DNA from: Tillus elongatus | Lineage: Eukaryota > Arthropoda > Insecta > Coleoptera > Cleridae | Assembly (NCBI GenBank): GCA_964006375.1 | Contig: OZ023269.1 | Span: 5,768,501-5,832,500, forward strand | Length of the DNA stretch: 64,000 nt | Direction: 5' to 3' | Part shown: positions 13,990 to 26,479 of the stretch, piece by piece | Position numbering within the stretch: the stretch's first letter is position 1 | Layout: each line of letters begins with the position of its first letter | Position numbers and translations under genes: made by a program | Notes under the pieces: generated by a model | Seen by the model: the letters and a program-made list of their open reading frames with translations, nothing else | What the model was told of the DNA's origin: nothing | Databases searched by the model: none

Positions 13990-15560
13990 ATGTTCCCTGC
14001 AAATGATGATAAGCTTATAATCGATAACGCGCCCTGTATAAGGTCTATTGTACAGAGTGCCGTAGAAACCTGAAAATAATGATCGGCAATAGCTATAACT
14101 CGTACAGATTCCGTGCAAAGCCTATTGTAAATTCAGACTAATACTCCTTTTCGATAAGAATTAGATACCCTAGTTCCGCATTGATCAAGTAATCTGAAAC
14201 CTGATCTACCACATTGATGTGGAATGTATAGAAATGAATTAAAATCGTTTTATCCGAGAAAGGCGCTTTATATTCAACAATGATGTTAAATTGAAAAATC
14301 ATTTCTATAACATCGTTTAACAAAACCTCGCAGCTTTTCACTCCCGAACTAGAAAGAAAACTCGTTACTTAATTAGGCCCTAATTAGATACGTTCAAAAA
14401 GAACTTTCATTACCTTTACTTTTTTAAAGTTACTTTTACTCTAGGCCCAGATGACACATTTGCACAACATTGGCTTAGAATGTTTATGCTACATTTATTA
14501 GGTAGGCCAAAAATGTTAATTTAGCTTTTTAAATTAAAATCGTTAAGCTCAGATGTAACCACAGAAGCAATCTTTCAACCTGCTATTTACAATACTTAAA
14601 CACATCATTAAGGATTGCACTGATTCAAAACATTTTTTGTTTTATAGAAGCATATGTTAAAAAAAAAAAGGCGGTAGAAAGCTTCACTTATAAAAAAAGT
14701 TTTCAGCATTATCACATCCCATCAAAGTCTAAAGTCAACATTGCCCTGTTACGTCTTAAACCTCTGCCACGAGCAGTTTTTCTTAACTAGTAAAATAACG
14801 AAAATATTATTTGTATGAGGGATTTTAATATTGATGTATTAAATGCAAATTGTGATATATCCAACCAGCTAGCTGATTTCTACCGCAGATAGGTTTAATT
14901 TTAAACATGTACAAGCATGTCGCTTATTAACTTTTTTGTAAATTTTGAAAATGTTCGATCTTGGGAGAATTGATCGTTAATATGTAGATCACTATGCGAT
15001 GTGTTTTAATTTTTTCAGAATTTGCAAGATAACGCAAGATAAGCGTATCGAATTCCTAAATCTACAAGTGCAGAAAATTATCAAAAGGACCTTAAATTGT
15101 TGCCTTGGCATGTGGTTTATGCGCTACTTTACCTACAGCCTCCATGAAAAATGCTAAGCTTGTGTCCGATAATAAAATAGTCTTGTTAGAAACAAACAAA
15201 AATTTGCCCAACTTGGGCCTAATAATAAAACAGTCTTGTTAAAAAAAGCAGCTACTGCAATTCTGTTTTAGATTGTTTTCATGTATTTTTAAACGAAACA
15301 AATTTTGGACGAAGGTTATCCAATTTTTATCCGCGGAATGAGTGTACCCCAGTGTTGCAGATTAAGTATTAAAAACAAGCGTAGCAATGTATCACCAAAA
15401 ATTTTTAATTTCTTGACAGATACCAGATAACGACCAGAAAGATGTGACAAAAAATATATTTAAAGGCAATAATTTTAAAAAACGACAGTGACGGATTTCA
15501 AGGATCATCAGTTTGAACATTTACTTAGACAAAACTAAATTAGTATTGGCTTTGTGCGGT
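13990..15560. other. AT-rich DNA with no recognised feature
   Basis: Short frames only. No repeat terminus or exon could be supported. Confidence 0.4.
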
Positions 15561-15589
15561 TAAAAGGTATGTTCACCAATGTTGACCTT

Positions 15590-16450
15590 TTTGTCGGAGA
15601 CCTTGAATTTGACCGAATTTGAAGCACTATCAGCTCCGCTCGAAGGTAATTATGTTACCAATATCCACATCTGCCGTTTTCTCTAGTCACTAGAGGAGGC
15701 CATGTTCCATTGTCTAAGCTCGAAGGTTAATCATGTCCGGGCACCGGCACATCAGTTACTCAATTGACTCATCTGGTAGTTGTATTCCCTGCAGCGTTTG
15801 TAGTTCGTTGCTTTCCAACTTTGGAGATTATCCCCAACAGCAGAGTTTCTTGTGATGGCCCTTGTGGCTATGCAGATTGCAAATCAGGTTTTTTATTTTG
15901 TTCAGCAGTTGCCTAGTTCTATTATTATCTATCTTGGGCCAGGGAATTCTGGCTTTGCCGCAATAGTATCGATCTTGCTATACCTCTTTTTGTTTCAGCG
16001 GGATAATTCCATCTATAGCATCCCTTAACGAGTTAAATCGTAACAGGATTTATTGCCTCTGCACCAATCTCCGCTCCTACCTTCGCAAATCCGTCTGCTG
16101 TAATGTTCCCCTTCTTATTTTTGTGGCGAGGTACTAAGCGCATACTAACCTTGTCGTTTCGGATCATGTAAAATATTTCTGGGTAGCTCATCACTTTCAT
16201 CTTACTTTGATGTTATACTTCTTAGTGCAACTTTGTCACCCGAATAGTTTGCGATTTCCGTTAAAGTTGTGTCGTTTTTTGAATTAGTCTGGCGGCCCTC
16301 TTTACTGCGATTGTAGCTTTCTATAGAAGGTTGCATTTATCTTTTAGCCAATATGACTCTTGGTGCCAAGCGCTGCGAGTATACCCCCACGCCCCCTGTT
16401 CCCTTCGTTTTAAAGGCGTCTGTGTATACAGATTGGTTACAAGTTTTTTA
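15590..16450 (-). pseudogene. RNase H region of a decayed I/R1-type LINE
   Basis: The minus strand, with several stops and shifts, reads VYTDAFKTKG near 16420 and, around 16110-16180, a segment resembling RLVPRHKNKKGNITADGFAK followed by VGAEIGAEAINP. This matches an RNase H domain: an early D, then a late H...N..AD block. RNase H is fused to the reverse transcriptase in I-type LINEs and removes RNA from the RNA:DNA hybrid. Numerous stops show it is dead. A related region, in better condition, lies at 36510-38354. Confidence 0.6.
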
Positions 16451-16738
16451 TTTCTGGTTTCAAAATCAAACTTTTCTTGATTTTATCTTTATTCGAAATC
16501 TCTGTAACGACTTGGCTTTTTAACTTTAGACCTTGAATGTGTGGGCTTTTAAAATCAACACATCATGCAGGCTCTAAATCAATACTTCATGCAGGATCCA
16601 AAATAATGAAAATATATAGAAGGGCGTCAAACTAAGAAATAAAACATAAAATGTAAAGATGTGCAATTTAGAATAATAATTCACGTATGTTTACTAATCT
16701 TTTTATGTAATGATTAGGTAATTCATACGATGATTCAT

Positions 16739-19700
16739 AGACATAAAGACCCATCAAAATAACTCTTGTGTTTTCATGTGAGCTAAACGATTACTCTTAG
16801 GTTCATAAGACGAAAATACTGAAGAAAAATCTAGTACCCGAATACTAGTGCTTTTCTTGTAAACAATCATTGCTTGTACATATATTTGTAAACAGAGCAC
16901 GCAGCACTAACAATAAAATAGAGATGTTTTAAAATTAAGTAACTATCCCATACAGCTAAAAACATCTATAGGTGATCGGAAAATAATGAATATGCAAATT
17001 TTGAAATGCATTAATCAACACTTGGTAACGACTGCAGAAATACGATGATCGTGTTGTGAGCAACAAAGTTTAGTTCCATTATTAAACACTGAATAAAGTT
17101 GGAGCAAAATTGGAGATATGGGTTACACAAATATCAGGGCGTAAGCACATATATTGTAGGTACCTACAGATTTATACATAAAACAGATAAGAAGTTAGAT
17201 TGAATAATACCAGACAAAACACCTGATAAACGTTTAACAGTTACACCGTAGCAATAACATTAAGTCAAAAATACATATCTCTTTTAAAACACAGAAACAA
17301 TGATATTATCTGCTAATATTCTGCTTTTCTTTTGTACCTTGTTATACCTACATTAAATACCAAACAATACGCCCACATGCAATTAAAAACCTGCACAAAA
17401 ATATTTATCTTTGTACTATACACACTACAAATTGTACTTACTATCACACTGGGTGTAGCATCTTAAATTTTACTTCCCGTTGCTTTCTGATAACAAGGAG
17501 TGTCTCTTTCTCAAAACAAGCACCTTCGTAAATGATCTCCAATGCAGAATATCACACATGTAATATTGATTTAGATTAAGACACATAAAACTACAACAAG
17601 AGTTTTTTTTTCATCCGGTCTAGACAGGATATTTCACGTCATATTATGTCAAGTTACAGCAAATGTGGTTGGTCGTATCAGGTAAGCTCAGGTTAAAATT
17701 ACATATACAAAACTCTCAAATATATCATTTATATCTTATGGTTTTGTCAATGCCTGAAACAAGTACCCATTTCTACACAATAAATTGTTTTAATAGCCGC
17801 CTACCCCATTATGACCTGACCTTACCTGACCTACCCGACCTGACTTGCTAATCTTCGTCCACTTGGAGTTCAACATTTTAATACAAACCCTCTACATCTA
17901 TTATTGTTATGTCAATAATAAATTGTTTATAAGGAGGGTGTCATTAGTCAGTACAGAAATCTTAGAAAAAGATTTCCTGCTTTATTTCAAGTCGATTTTC
18001 ATCTAATATATTTCAATTTAAGCCTAGCTTGAGAAATTACAGCGCCTTGAAAATCATCTTTCCACTATTGGTATCGAAAACCTTATACGCGAAATCTTGT
18101 AGGCGGAGACTACAATCGAACAGTTCACACAAGGTCCTAGCTTCATTCAACCCGGATTATTTGAGTGGGTAACTCGCCTTTACCCTTTTAGTTTTATTTG
18201 TTCGAACTTTTTCCCAACATTTTAAAATCCATATTTAAATGGCTTAGCATATTCCAAAAAATGATGCTCCTAAAAAATTATTTCTAATTTCTGAGTTTAC
18301 GAGTGAAAAGATAAAATTCAAACTCTTCCTCAAGTCTTGAATTTCCATTGAATAGCTATTTACAACAATAGAAATGTTGGTGCTTTAATAATGTTGACAT
18401 TACCGTCTTTAGCGGTATTTTAAAGTTTATTAAATTTCCCCATATTGTCACTTCTCATTTAACTTGTTTATCTGGAAAATGCACATCTATTACGCATTTT
18501 AGTAGCTTCTTGAAAAATGTTGCACTTACACCTATAAGTGTAGAACATTATCGCTCGTAAAACCTACAACGCTCGACTGGAACGATGCGATAACTTCGGC
18601 AATATTCGCGTAGGGTCGGACCGCTTCCGCGACTTTCCTCAGATCATAGATGCAAAAATCTATAAAAATGTGAGCTTGTGTTTTCGTTAGAGTTAACCGA
18701 TTATTTTTTGTTATTTTAGACGAAAATACTGCACAAAAATCTCCTACCCAAATACCTGTGCTTCTTGTAAACAATCAGTGCTTGTACATATATTTTTGAA
18801 CACAGAAAACGACCACTGACATTAAACAGAGAGATATTTAAGTTTAACATCTATCCCATACAGCTAAGAACATCTATAGATGATTGAATATGCATATTTT
18901 GGAATATACTAATCAACACTAAGTAACAGCTACAGAAATACGACGATCGTGTTATTAACGACACAGTTTACTTCCATTATCAAACACTGAATAAAATTGG
19001 AGGAAAATTGGAAATGTGATTGTCACAAATATTAGGTTATTAGGTTGTAAGCACATATATTGTAGGTACCTACGGATTTATACATAAAACAGATGAGAAT
19101 TCAAATTGAATAATACCAAAGAGATAAAACACCTGATAACGTTTAACAGTTACACCGTAACAATAAGATTGAGTCAAAAATACACATCCTTTTGAAAACA
19201 CAGAAACTAATATATTATCATCTAATATTCTGCCTTTCTTTTTTACCTCGTAATACCTACATTAAATGCCAAACAATATGCCCACATCCAATTAGATAAC
19301 TGGAGGAAAATATATCCCTTTGTACTATACATTCTATAAGTTGTACTTACTATCACATTGGGTGGAACATTTTGAATTTCGTCTCCCATTTTTGTAGATA
19401 ATAAGAAACGTCTCGTCCTCAAAACAACCACGTTCCTAAATCTTCTCCATTGCAGAATATCACAAATCTAATATTGAGTTATATTTAGACACATGAAATC
19501 TAAAACTAGTGTTTATATTATCCGGTCTAGACAGGATGTCATGTCATATCATCTAGGGTCAAGTTAGAGCAAATGTGTTTGGTCATATCAGGTGAGCTCA
19601 GGTCAAAATTACATATATAAAACCTTAACATATATTATTTATTTCTAATGGTTTTATCAATGCCTAAAACAAGTAGTTGCTTGCACACAATAACTTAGCG

Positions 19701-20460
19701 TATTGTGTTAACAGCAGCCTACACCGATTTGACCTGACCTGACCTGCTAATCTCCTGTCTCTCTGGGGTTCAAAATATCAATATACACCCTCTACATCTA
19801 CTAATATTATATCAATAATAAATTCTTTATATGAAGCGTGTTTCATTAATCAAGGAAAATTATATAAAGAATACCTGCTATATTTTAAGTGGATTTTTGT
19901 ATAGAATATTTCAAGCCAACCACTACTTAAGAAGTTGCAACGGCTTAAATTGGGGTGAAAAATTTACTTTTCATTATTTTTGTCGAAAACGGTTCCAAGT
20001 TAATACATGAAATCTTGTAGGCGGAGACTACCACTTCATGAGGTCCTAGTTTTATTCAACCCATTTTTTAAGGGAATGATGATATAGATTTCTCTTTTAG
20101 TTTTTTTACCATAACTTTTTTTCCAGTGTATTTATTTTTAAAAAAATAATGGCTCAGTTTCCGACAAAAAGATAAAATTCAACAACCTGCAAGTTTTTCA
20201 TTTAAGTTAAATGGAGATTCAGCTACAATTTAAATACAAAATATGCTGCTGCATGAATCATTTTGGCATTACTGACATTTTTAACTGAATAAATTTTGCG
20301 CTATTGGAATCCGTTATTTTATTTAGTTGTCTGGGAAATGTAGCTGTGTTATAAATTTTGATAGTTTTTTTTGTGGAAAATTGGTGCACTACACATTTAC
20401 CTGTCAAACACTGTCGCTCGTAAAACATACGATGTTCGATTGGAAAGTATGATGAAGATC
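16739..20460. repeat. 1.9-kb tandem segmental duplication
   Basis: Two diverged copies lie head to tail: about 16739-18585 and 18650-20460. Anchors include ACAATCATTGCTTGTACATA at 16862 against ACAATCAGTGCTTGTACATA at 18769 (offset ~1907), GGTCTAGACAGGAT, ATCTTGTAGGCGGAGACTAC, and TCGCTCGTAAAAC at 18551 against 20412 (offset ~1861). Both hold short runs built from the GACCTGACCT word. No gene was recognised in either copy. Confidence 0.85.
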
Positions 20461-20469
20461 GAAAAAAAA

Positions 20470-20812
20470 CCTCTTGTTTATCAAATTTGCACCGAATTAT
20501 GATTCTAAAAATGCTGCTTCGATTATTTGAAACAATCTTGTCAAGATGCAATAAATTATTGTTTAAACAGACAAAATCATTATACCAGACCAGACAAATT
20601 TTTTTTTTAATATGTCTGGCCATATAAGGTTTTTAATTTAAAAAAATTATGAGGAAAAAGTTGTGTTTAGAAGACGGGAATTCACCACTAGAAAACAAGG
20701 TTAAATAAAACTGGGGCACAATGTAAGCTTCTTAAAAGGAATCTTCCCCTGCAAACTTTTGTGCGTTGATTAATAAAACACCTCCAATACATATAAATAA
20801 AATTAGTTTTCT
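20470..20812. other. AT-rich DNA with no recognised feature
   Basis: Lies between the end of the tandem duplication and the next terminal inverted repeat. Nothing was recognised. Confidence 0.4.
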
Positions 20813-20949
20813 CAGACGCAGCAAGTGTGTTATGGTAGCGAATTTCCATAATTCCTTTAGCAAATGCACCTATTTAGTAAAAGTTAAAACAGAAAAGAAG
20901 CAAGAAGTTTAAATTTTATAATCCAAATTGTGGTCGGAAAAAAACTATA

Positions 20950-21165
20950 TAAGTTTTACTGAATGCACGTTACGACCTTCAGGGAGCGCAAAGCCGTCGT
21001 TTTCGTGTTCATGTGATGATGGGCTCGTTAAAGGTCCCTACCATCCTTATAGAAAGGCAGGGGTTCGGAAACATTCCCAGTATAGTGGCGTGAATATGCT
21101 TTCTGGCGTCGGTGATTGGCCATAGTCGCGTAAATAGGCCGACATAAGGTACAAAAAAAGTTTTA
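20950..21165 (+). mobile_element. tRNA-derived SINE, 5'-truncated copy
   Basis: Shares GCACGTT, GAAAGGCAGGGGTTCGG, GGCGTCGGTGATTGGCCATA and AAATAGGCCGACAT with the full copy at 34628-34979, but lacks the tRNA-like head. Confidence 0.75.
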
Positions 21166-21887
21166 CTTTATATCAACAAATTTTCAGCTAGCTTTAATCA
21201 GCTCACTTTTGAGATTTATCAAATAAGTAATAATTGGACAATCGCCTTCGAAAACCAAATAACCAAGATCTAAAATACATATGATCGATTATTTCATAAT
21301 TTTTTTATGTTGTTTTTAATATTTTGTTGTTCTGTGTCCTGGGGATCATGGTGTTGGGACACAAAAATAGTGTAAATTAAAAAAAATTATATTGAAACAT
21401 GCTTTTTTATAAATAAAATTAACCGATTTCAGGATTTTGAAAATTAACTATTATTCAACGCTAATTAAATTGTAAGTTAATTTGCCACACGGATTTCTAG
21501 AACAGAAAAAAAAAACATATCTTATTCGAGTATCTATTGCACGAATTAAAATGTATTATATTGCTGAATTTTTTAAGATTATTAAAAAAAATGTGTTCCT
21601 GTTGTGGAGGCAGTAAATAGTTGTATGATTAAATACGCCGTATGCAAGAAATTTATGTTAGCTGATATGGTTTAGTAGCTGACGGTAATGACAGTAACTA
21701 TAGGTTTCATATGTTCAATTCCAGTTCTGAACGTACTTTTAGCACATGTTTTTAAGAAAATCTTTCCTATTTAGAAAGTTTTATAGCGTTGATTCTATTA
21801 TCCAAATATAAACAAATAACCAGTTTATAGTTTAACATTAAAAAATGTATGCACTGAATTAAATGGTTAACATGAATGCCTATTCAT

Positions 21888-22044
21888 TATTTTATTTTAT
21901 TTTATTTTATTTTATTTTATTTTATTTTATTTTATTTTATTTTATTTTATTTTATTTTATTTTATTTTATTTTATTTTATTTTATTTTATTTTATTTTAT
22001 TTTATTTTATTTTATTTTATTTTATTTTATTTTATTTTATTTTA
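21888..22044. repeat. (TTTTA)n pentanucleotide array
   Basis: About 31 near-perfect TTTTA units. Frames through it translate to repeats of FILFY and are artefacts. Confidence 0.97.
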
Positions 22045-22349
22045 CATGCGAAACTTTTAAATAATAATATAATTTTTTGGATAAAAACCTATTTTATCTT
22101 ATGTGCCTACAGTAGAGTGTCTTTAAAATTAAAAATATCAGCATTTATATTCGTATTTTGTGAAATCTTTGATTTGGTGAATTTTTGTAAAACCAAATTT
22201 TCATATTTAAAATTGTAACGGAAATCCTAATAATATTTGAAATAAGTATATGGAGATTCGCTTTCATAACATGCAAAGAATTTCTATTTTTTATTTAGTG
22301 AATAACATCGAATAAAAAAAATCGGTCTAATAATGCACTTGCTGCGTCA

Positions 22350-22960
22350 GACATTCAACAATATTACTTTGATATTTTAAAATAGGTGAATACTTTATTA
22401 AAATTTGTTGTCAAAGTGCACTGCTTACACATTTTAAGATCCTCAAAATTGTGTTCCAAGGGTTGGATAACACAAATGTTCATAACTGCGATATTTTTAT
22501 AGGTAACGGTCATAAAACAAATCTTTTATAACGTATTCGTTATTAAAGGTAACAGAAAGGTGAAGAAAATTAAAAAAAGCGTATTATTTTTCGTTCTTAC
22601 ATTATTTTATGCAGTTTTGTTCCTGGTTAGATGATTTTAGTATATAAGTAACCTAAAGATCATTCGAAGTATTAAATATATCCATAAGAAAAATATTAAG
22701 ACTACTCTATAGTCTATTTTTTCTTCGGTTATCATAATGTAAAAATTAACATCCCACCTGCATGTGGACATAGTGTTGCTATGTTTGCACTCCCAATATT
22801 GCTTATCAGTACATTCAATATTTTATATCACCCTGTCTAAGTACATTAAAATATTAAACCTTTTGAGAGGCCATCAAATAAAAGTTCAAGGTTCTAATTA
22901 CATACATTGCTCCAGCCTTTTCAAGTAAAAGTCCATTAATTCATATTCTGGAAAAATACA
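22350..22960 (-). other. Possible 3' UTR of the candidate host gene
   Basis: AT-rich DNA directly downstream, on the minus strand, of the candidate terminal exon. It has no frame of note and no decisive poly(A) site. Confidence 0.25.
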
Positions 22961-22962
22961 CA

Positions 22963-23081
22963 TCACAGGTAGTTAGGTCGGCGAACACAACATAACAGTC
23001 CCATGTTCTTATACAAAGAATTTCTTCGACGTTTATTGGTCCACTGACTTGCACTTTCTTCAGTTAAAGCAACAGTGCGTT
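22963..23081 (-). CDS. Candidate terminal coding exon of a host gene (unrecognised)
   Basis: On the minus strand a splice acceptor, TTGTTTTTCAG, is followed by 119 nt ending at TGA (22963-22965). Two nucleotides complete a split codon, then 38 codons follow, including RTVALTEESASQW, TNKRRRNSLYKN and the tail GLLCCVRRPNYL. The composition is unlike the surrounding AT-rich repeats. The adjacent cysteines near the C-terminus could be palmitoylated, which is speculation. The candidate 31-nt exon at 59070-59100 splices to it in frame across about 36 kb. The gene family is not recognised. An alternative phase would stop after five codons (see findings), so the reading is tentative. Confidence 0.45.
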
Positions 23082-23711
23082 CTGAAAAACAACAAAACCA
23101 ATTATTACCTAAGCCTTACAAAGCATCGACATCAAACATTGAACACTTCTCATGTCAATAATATGACAAATTACACATATAGAGAAAATAAGGGGTAAAG
23201 GGGGTTAAATACAGACAACCAGAGATTAAAAAAAACATGAAATAGCAAAGAACATGTAAAGATAAATAATATTGTCATAGGCTCACTTTTTAGTGGAACT
23301 GTCGTTGCTTTGTTGCCTTTACTTGTTTTTATGAGTGGGCGATGACTCTACACTCATTAATCTGCTCAAAATTAAATAATTTTTAGACACTTAAAGATAA
23401 GAGATCAAAAAGCATGCTTCACAAAGTAAGATATGACTGTGTATTAAAATATAAGAAGAAGTTGATATGAGAGATATGTCAAAGTTAAGCTATTTTATTT
23501 AATATGTTTTAAGCCACTCGAGATTGCCGCACACACTACTATAGTTTTAGTTTGATCTTTGAAGACATTATTGAGTGCGAGTACAGGCTTTAGTTATTGT
23601 ATTTTTGTTATTATAAAGAGGGCGGGTGCAACGGTTCAGCTAATAAAGATTTCTTAAGGTCTACAATTGTTTTATTAGAGATAAATATGTTGGGGTTTAC
23701 TTAGTGAAGAT

Positions 23712-23815
23712 TTGAACCTGTAAGCCCACTTGGAGAATCCAAATCACCGCAACACATTATAAAAAGCCCTGACGCTCGTTTCACTAACAAAGTTAGCGTC
23801 ATCAGATGATGAAAC
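23712..23815 (-). ncRNA. Hammerhead-ribozyme-like motif of a PLE end
   Basis: On the minus strand CTGATGA (23799-23805) is followed by one nucleotide, stem II GCTAAC/GTTAGT closed by a TTT loop (one pair is G-U), then GAAA, a two-pair stem III (AC/GT, loop GAGC) and the cleavage-type triplet GTC ending at 23771. Flanking sequence (CACTTGGAGA, AAATCACCGCAACACAT) resembles the end of the PLE arms near 24752-24785. Stem I is poorly paired, so activity is doubtful. Confidence 0.55.
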
Positions 23816-23829
23816 ATTTTAACTATTTT

Positions 23830-24480
23830 AATACTAATATCACCTTTTATACTGAATCTTAGGTAAAGAACGGAATAGAGAGGAGGACTAAATTGCAGGC
23901 AAATTCTGCAGTGTATTGTATTTTTATTGCTGGACGAGGTTTATGAATTTTCTTTATTACTTTATCTGAAAGGTGTTGACTTTACTGCTGTCGTCTCAGA
24001 ATTTTGATTGACAGCTGGGCTGCTGGGATGTCAGATTGTGCAAATAATTTAACATTTATTAATTTATAATAGGATGAGCAATTAGTACCTCATCATTTAT
24101 GAATATTAAACCACATTTATTGAATAGATTAATTTTTTCACGAACTTTTATTGTCATTAATAAGTACAAATATGTATTATGACCATTGTTTTACATTTTA
24201 AGATTCAAATGAAATTTTATTATATCTGACAACCCGGCTCATTTATATTTAATTGTAGATGAATGTTGTGCCCTTGGTAGAATTATCTACTGTAAAGTAC
24301 ACACATTCACAGACTAACCATCCTTGTCAATATTGAACGTGCCAAATGCTTTATGGAATTTGAACTGCTGCCTTAGAATGTTTATTTCTTTATCATATTG
24401 ATTTTTGAATAACTCCTTTTCTCGTATGCTATTTAATTTGAATTTTGGTCAACAGCTATATTGTGACGTCTCCTATATAC
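23830..24480. other. AT-rich DNA with no recognised feature
   Basis: No gene or repeat boundary could be supported. Confidence 0.35.
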
Positions 24481-24672
24481 GTGCAAATTTTCATCTGAAC
24501 CACTTCAATATTCCAAAAAATTTTGCGTTTTCAAATTTTCTTTACATTTTTCTCTAAGAAAAATTATACGCACGGTACCCATCTACGAACTTATCCAAGC
24601 CATTAACATAATCAAGGTAATTCCCAGTCGAACTCGGTCAAGTATTTTTTGAGTTATCAGTTTGACACACAC

Positions 24673-24676
<4 letters not shown>

Positions 24677-24743
<67 letters not shown>
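24677..24743. repeat. (TA)n microsatellite
   Basis: TA array abutting the left arm of the PLE palindrome. Confidence 0.95.
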
Positions 24744-24748
<5 letters not shown>

Positions 24749-24795
24749 TACACTTGGAGAACACCCAAATCACCACAACACATATTTCAGAGACC

Positions 24796-24840
24796 TTACG
24801 ATCGTTTCGTAGACAAAGTCTACATCTTCAGAGGAAGAAA
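24796..24840 (-). ncRNA. Hammerhead-like motif, left PLE arm
   Basis: Mirror image of the motif at 28080-28120, with the same sequence on the opposite strand, 3' of the minus-strand PLE coding region. Confidence 0.55.
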
Positions 24841-25412
24841 AATTCTAACATAAAAAAACTAGAACCCGTATATTTATATCGCGTCAAAGTAAACGAGCTA
24901 GTCCGAAGTAAAGTTGTCGTCTAACAACGATCATTTGTTTATTGCGACAGTGAAACAGGTCGGAGACCTGCTTTAATCTTTTGGTCGACAAATTTATGAC
25001 CCTTATCTAATATAGGTATTACAAGGACCGGAGTTCTTTAAAGAAACAGCACGTTTCTTTTCGATCTAGAATTTACTATGTGGATATTAGTTCATGCCGA
25101 CAAAGACATCTGGTGCGATAACAAACCGTAAACTCAACTCATCTCTTTTAAAAATAGAAAACTAAAACCCAGATGTCTGTCTCACCGTGTTAACTTTAAC
25201 AAAGGAAAATAGTTCAACTAAAATACTACATACAAACTATATTTATATTGATTTTAATTCTACGTGAAAATATTTATCTTGACTACATATATACAACAAC
25301 CGAAACCGGTATTTAAATCAAGAAAAACATACTAATTAGTATATGTATAAACCGGTCGAGTTATTGGCAATAATTTATTGTTCTACCAGACAAATTAGGA
25401 GTATTTAAGCGG

Positions 25413-26465
25413 TCAAATGCAAAGAGAGAACAAAGAGCTAGAAATTACAGGTGCCGCACGATTTAATGAAGTTTTGTTCTTAATAGACCTTAATATAAAA
25501 ATACTTTCTAATGAATCAAGCATAGTTTGATGTCTGACATTTTTGACAAGTTTCAAATTTTCTTTGTCAATGTGGTGGTTATTATCCCATATATGTTGTG
25601 CCACACATGATTTGTCCACCGTACCATATCGTAACTGTGAGAGATGTTCACGAAATCTGGTGGCTATGTTTCTTCTAGTTTGGCCCACGTATTTAAGATC
25701 ACAATCTTTGCAACTAATCTCATAAATTCCAGACATTTCCGTGACTTGGTCTTTGTCTTTCGTATTACCCAACAAATTTTTTAAATTACTTTTCGTCGAA
25801 AACGTCAAATGTAAATCGGCTTTCTTAAAAATACATTCCAAACCCTTTGTGATTCGTGGTTCATAAGGTAAGCACACAAATTTTTTCTCGATTTTATCAT
25901 TCTTAAATGTCGTACATTCAGATATCAACTTCTTTGTTCTGTGTTTGTTAACTAATTTGTCTATTAAACCATCCGAGTAACCGTTATATCTCGCCACATT
26001 TTTTATGTATTTTAATTCTGTATTAAATCTATTTTTACTCAACGGAAATTTGATCAATCTATTTACTAAGAAATTTAAACTAGCCGTTTTTTGTGCAAAC
26101 GCATGATGTGAGTCATTAGGAATATAACTAATAGTAGCCGTTTCCTTCCTATAGACATCAAATTCAAGCGAGCATTTATTTTTGATAACTAGTACATCTA
26201 GGAACGAAAGTTTATTGTTGTTTTCTATTTCGTGGGTAAATTTTATTGAATCAAATTGACTATTTAGTTTTTCAGTAAATTCTTCTACCTTACATGTATT
26301 TGTGTCAAACACTGCAAAAATATCATCGACATAACGAAACCAAACTCTAGGGAAATATCCACTTTTATTTTTTAAATCCGTCTCAAATCTGCTCATAAAC
26401 AAATCTGCAATAAAAGGCGATAATGGATTGCCCATAGCTGTGCCTTCAGTTTGTTCAAAGAACAA
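25413..26465 (-). CDS. Penelope-like element: C-terminal RT and GIY-YIG endonuclease, left arm
   Basis: A 350-codon frame with no internal stop. It begins within the RT at TEGTAMGNPLSPF, has the catalytic RYVDDIF motif, then a linker, a CX2C motif (CKDC) and the endonuclease signature GIY...KYVGQTRR with a downstream glutamate in LESIFIL. PLEs copy their RNA at a nick made by the GIY-YIG nuclease. The N-terminal RT motifs are missing, so the element is 5'-truncated. Residues from MGNPLSP onward match the right-arm frame along its length. The open frame indicates recent insertion or duplication. The first methionine in the frame is not a natural start. Confidence 0.9.
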   Translation of the reverse strand: MFFEQTEGTAMGNPLSPFIADLFMSRFETDLKNKSGYFPRVWFRYVDDIFAVFDTNTCKVEEFTEKLNSQFDSIKFTHEIENNNKLSFLDVLVIKNKCSLEFDVYRKETATISYIPNDSHHAFAQKTASLNFLVNRLIKFPLSKNRFNTELKYIKNVARYNGYSDGLIDKLVNKHRTKKLISECTTFKNDKIEKKFVCLPYEPRITKGLECIFKKADLHLTFSTKSNLKNLLGNTKDKDQVTEMSGIYEISCKDCDLKYVGQTRRNIATRFREHLSQLRYGTVDKSCVAQHIWDNNHHIDKENLKLVKNVRHQTMLDSLESIFILRSIKNKTSLNRAAPVISSSLFSLCI

Positions 26466-26479
26466 CTGAAGGCACAGCT

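Larger units (their letters stand above)
20815..22348. mobile_element. 1.5-kb segment bounded by family A/MITE-type terminal inverted repeats
   Basis: The left end reads GACGCAGCAAGTGTGTTAT and the right end ATAATGCACTTGCTGCGTC, an inverted pair with one to two mismatches. These are the ends seen at 4607, 33414-33721, 44008-44294 and 44318-44618. The interior has a SINE fragment and a (TTTTA)n array but no transposase. A clear target-site duplication was not identified. Confidence 0.55.
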
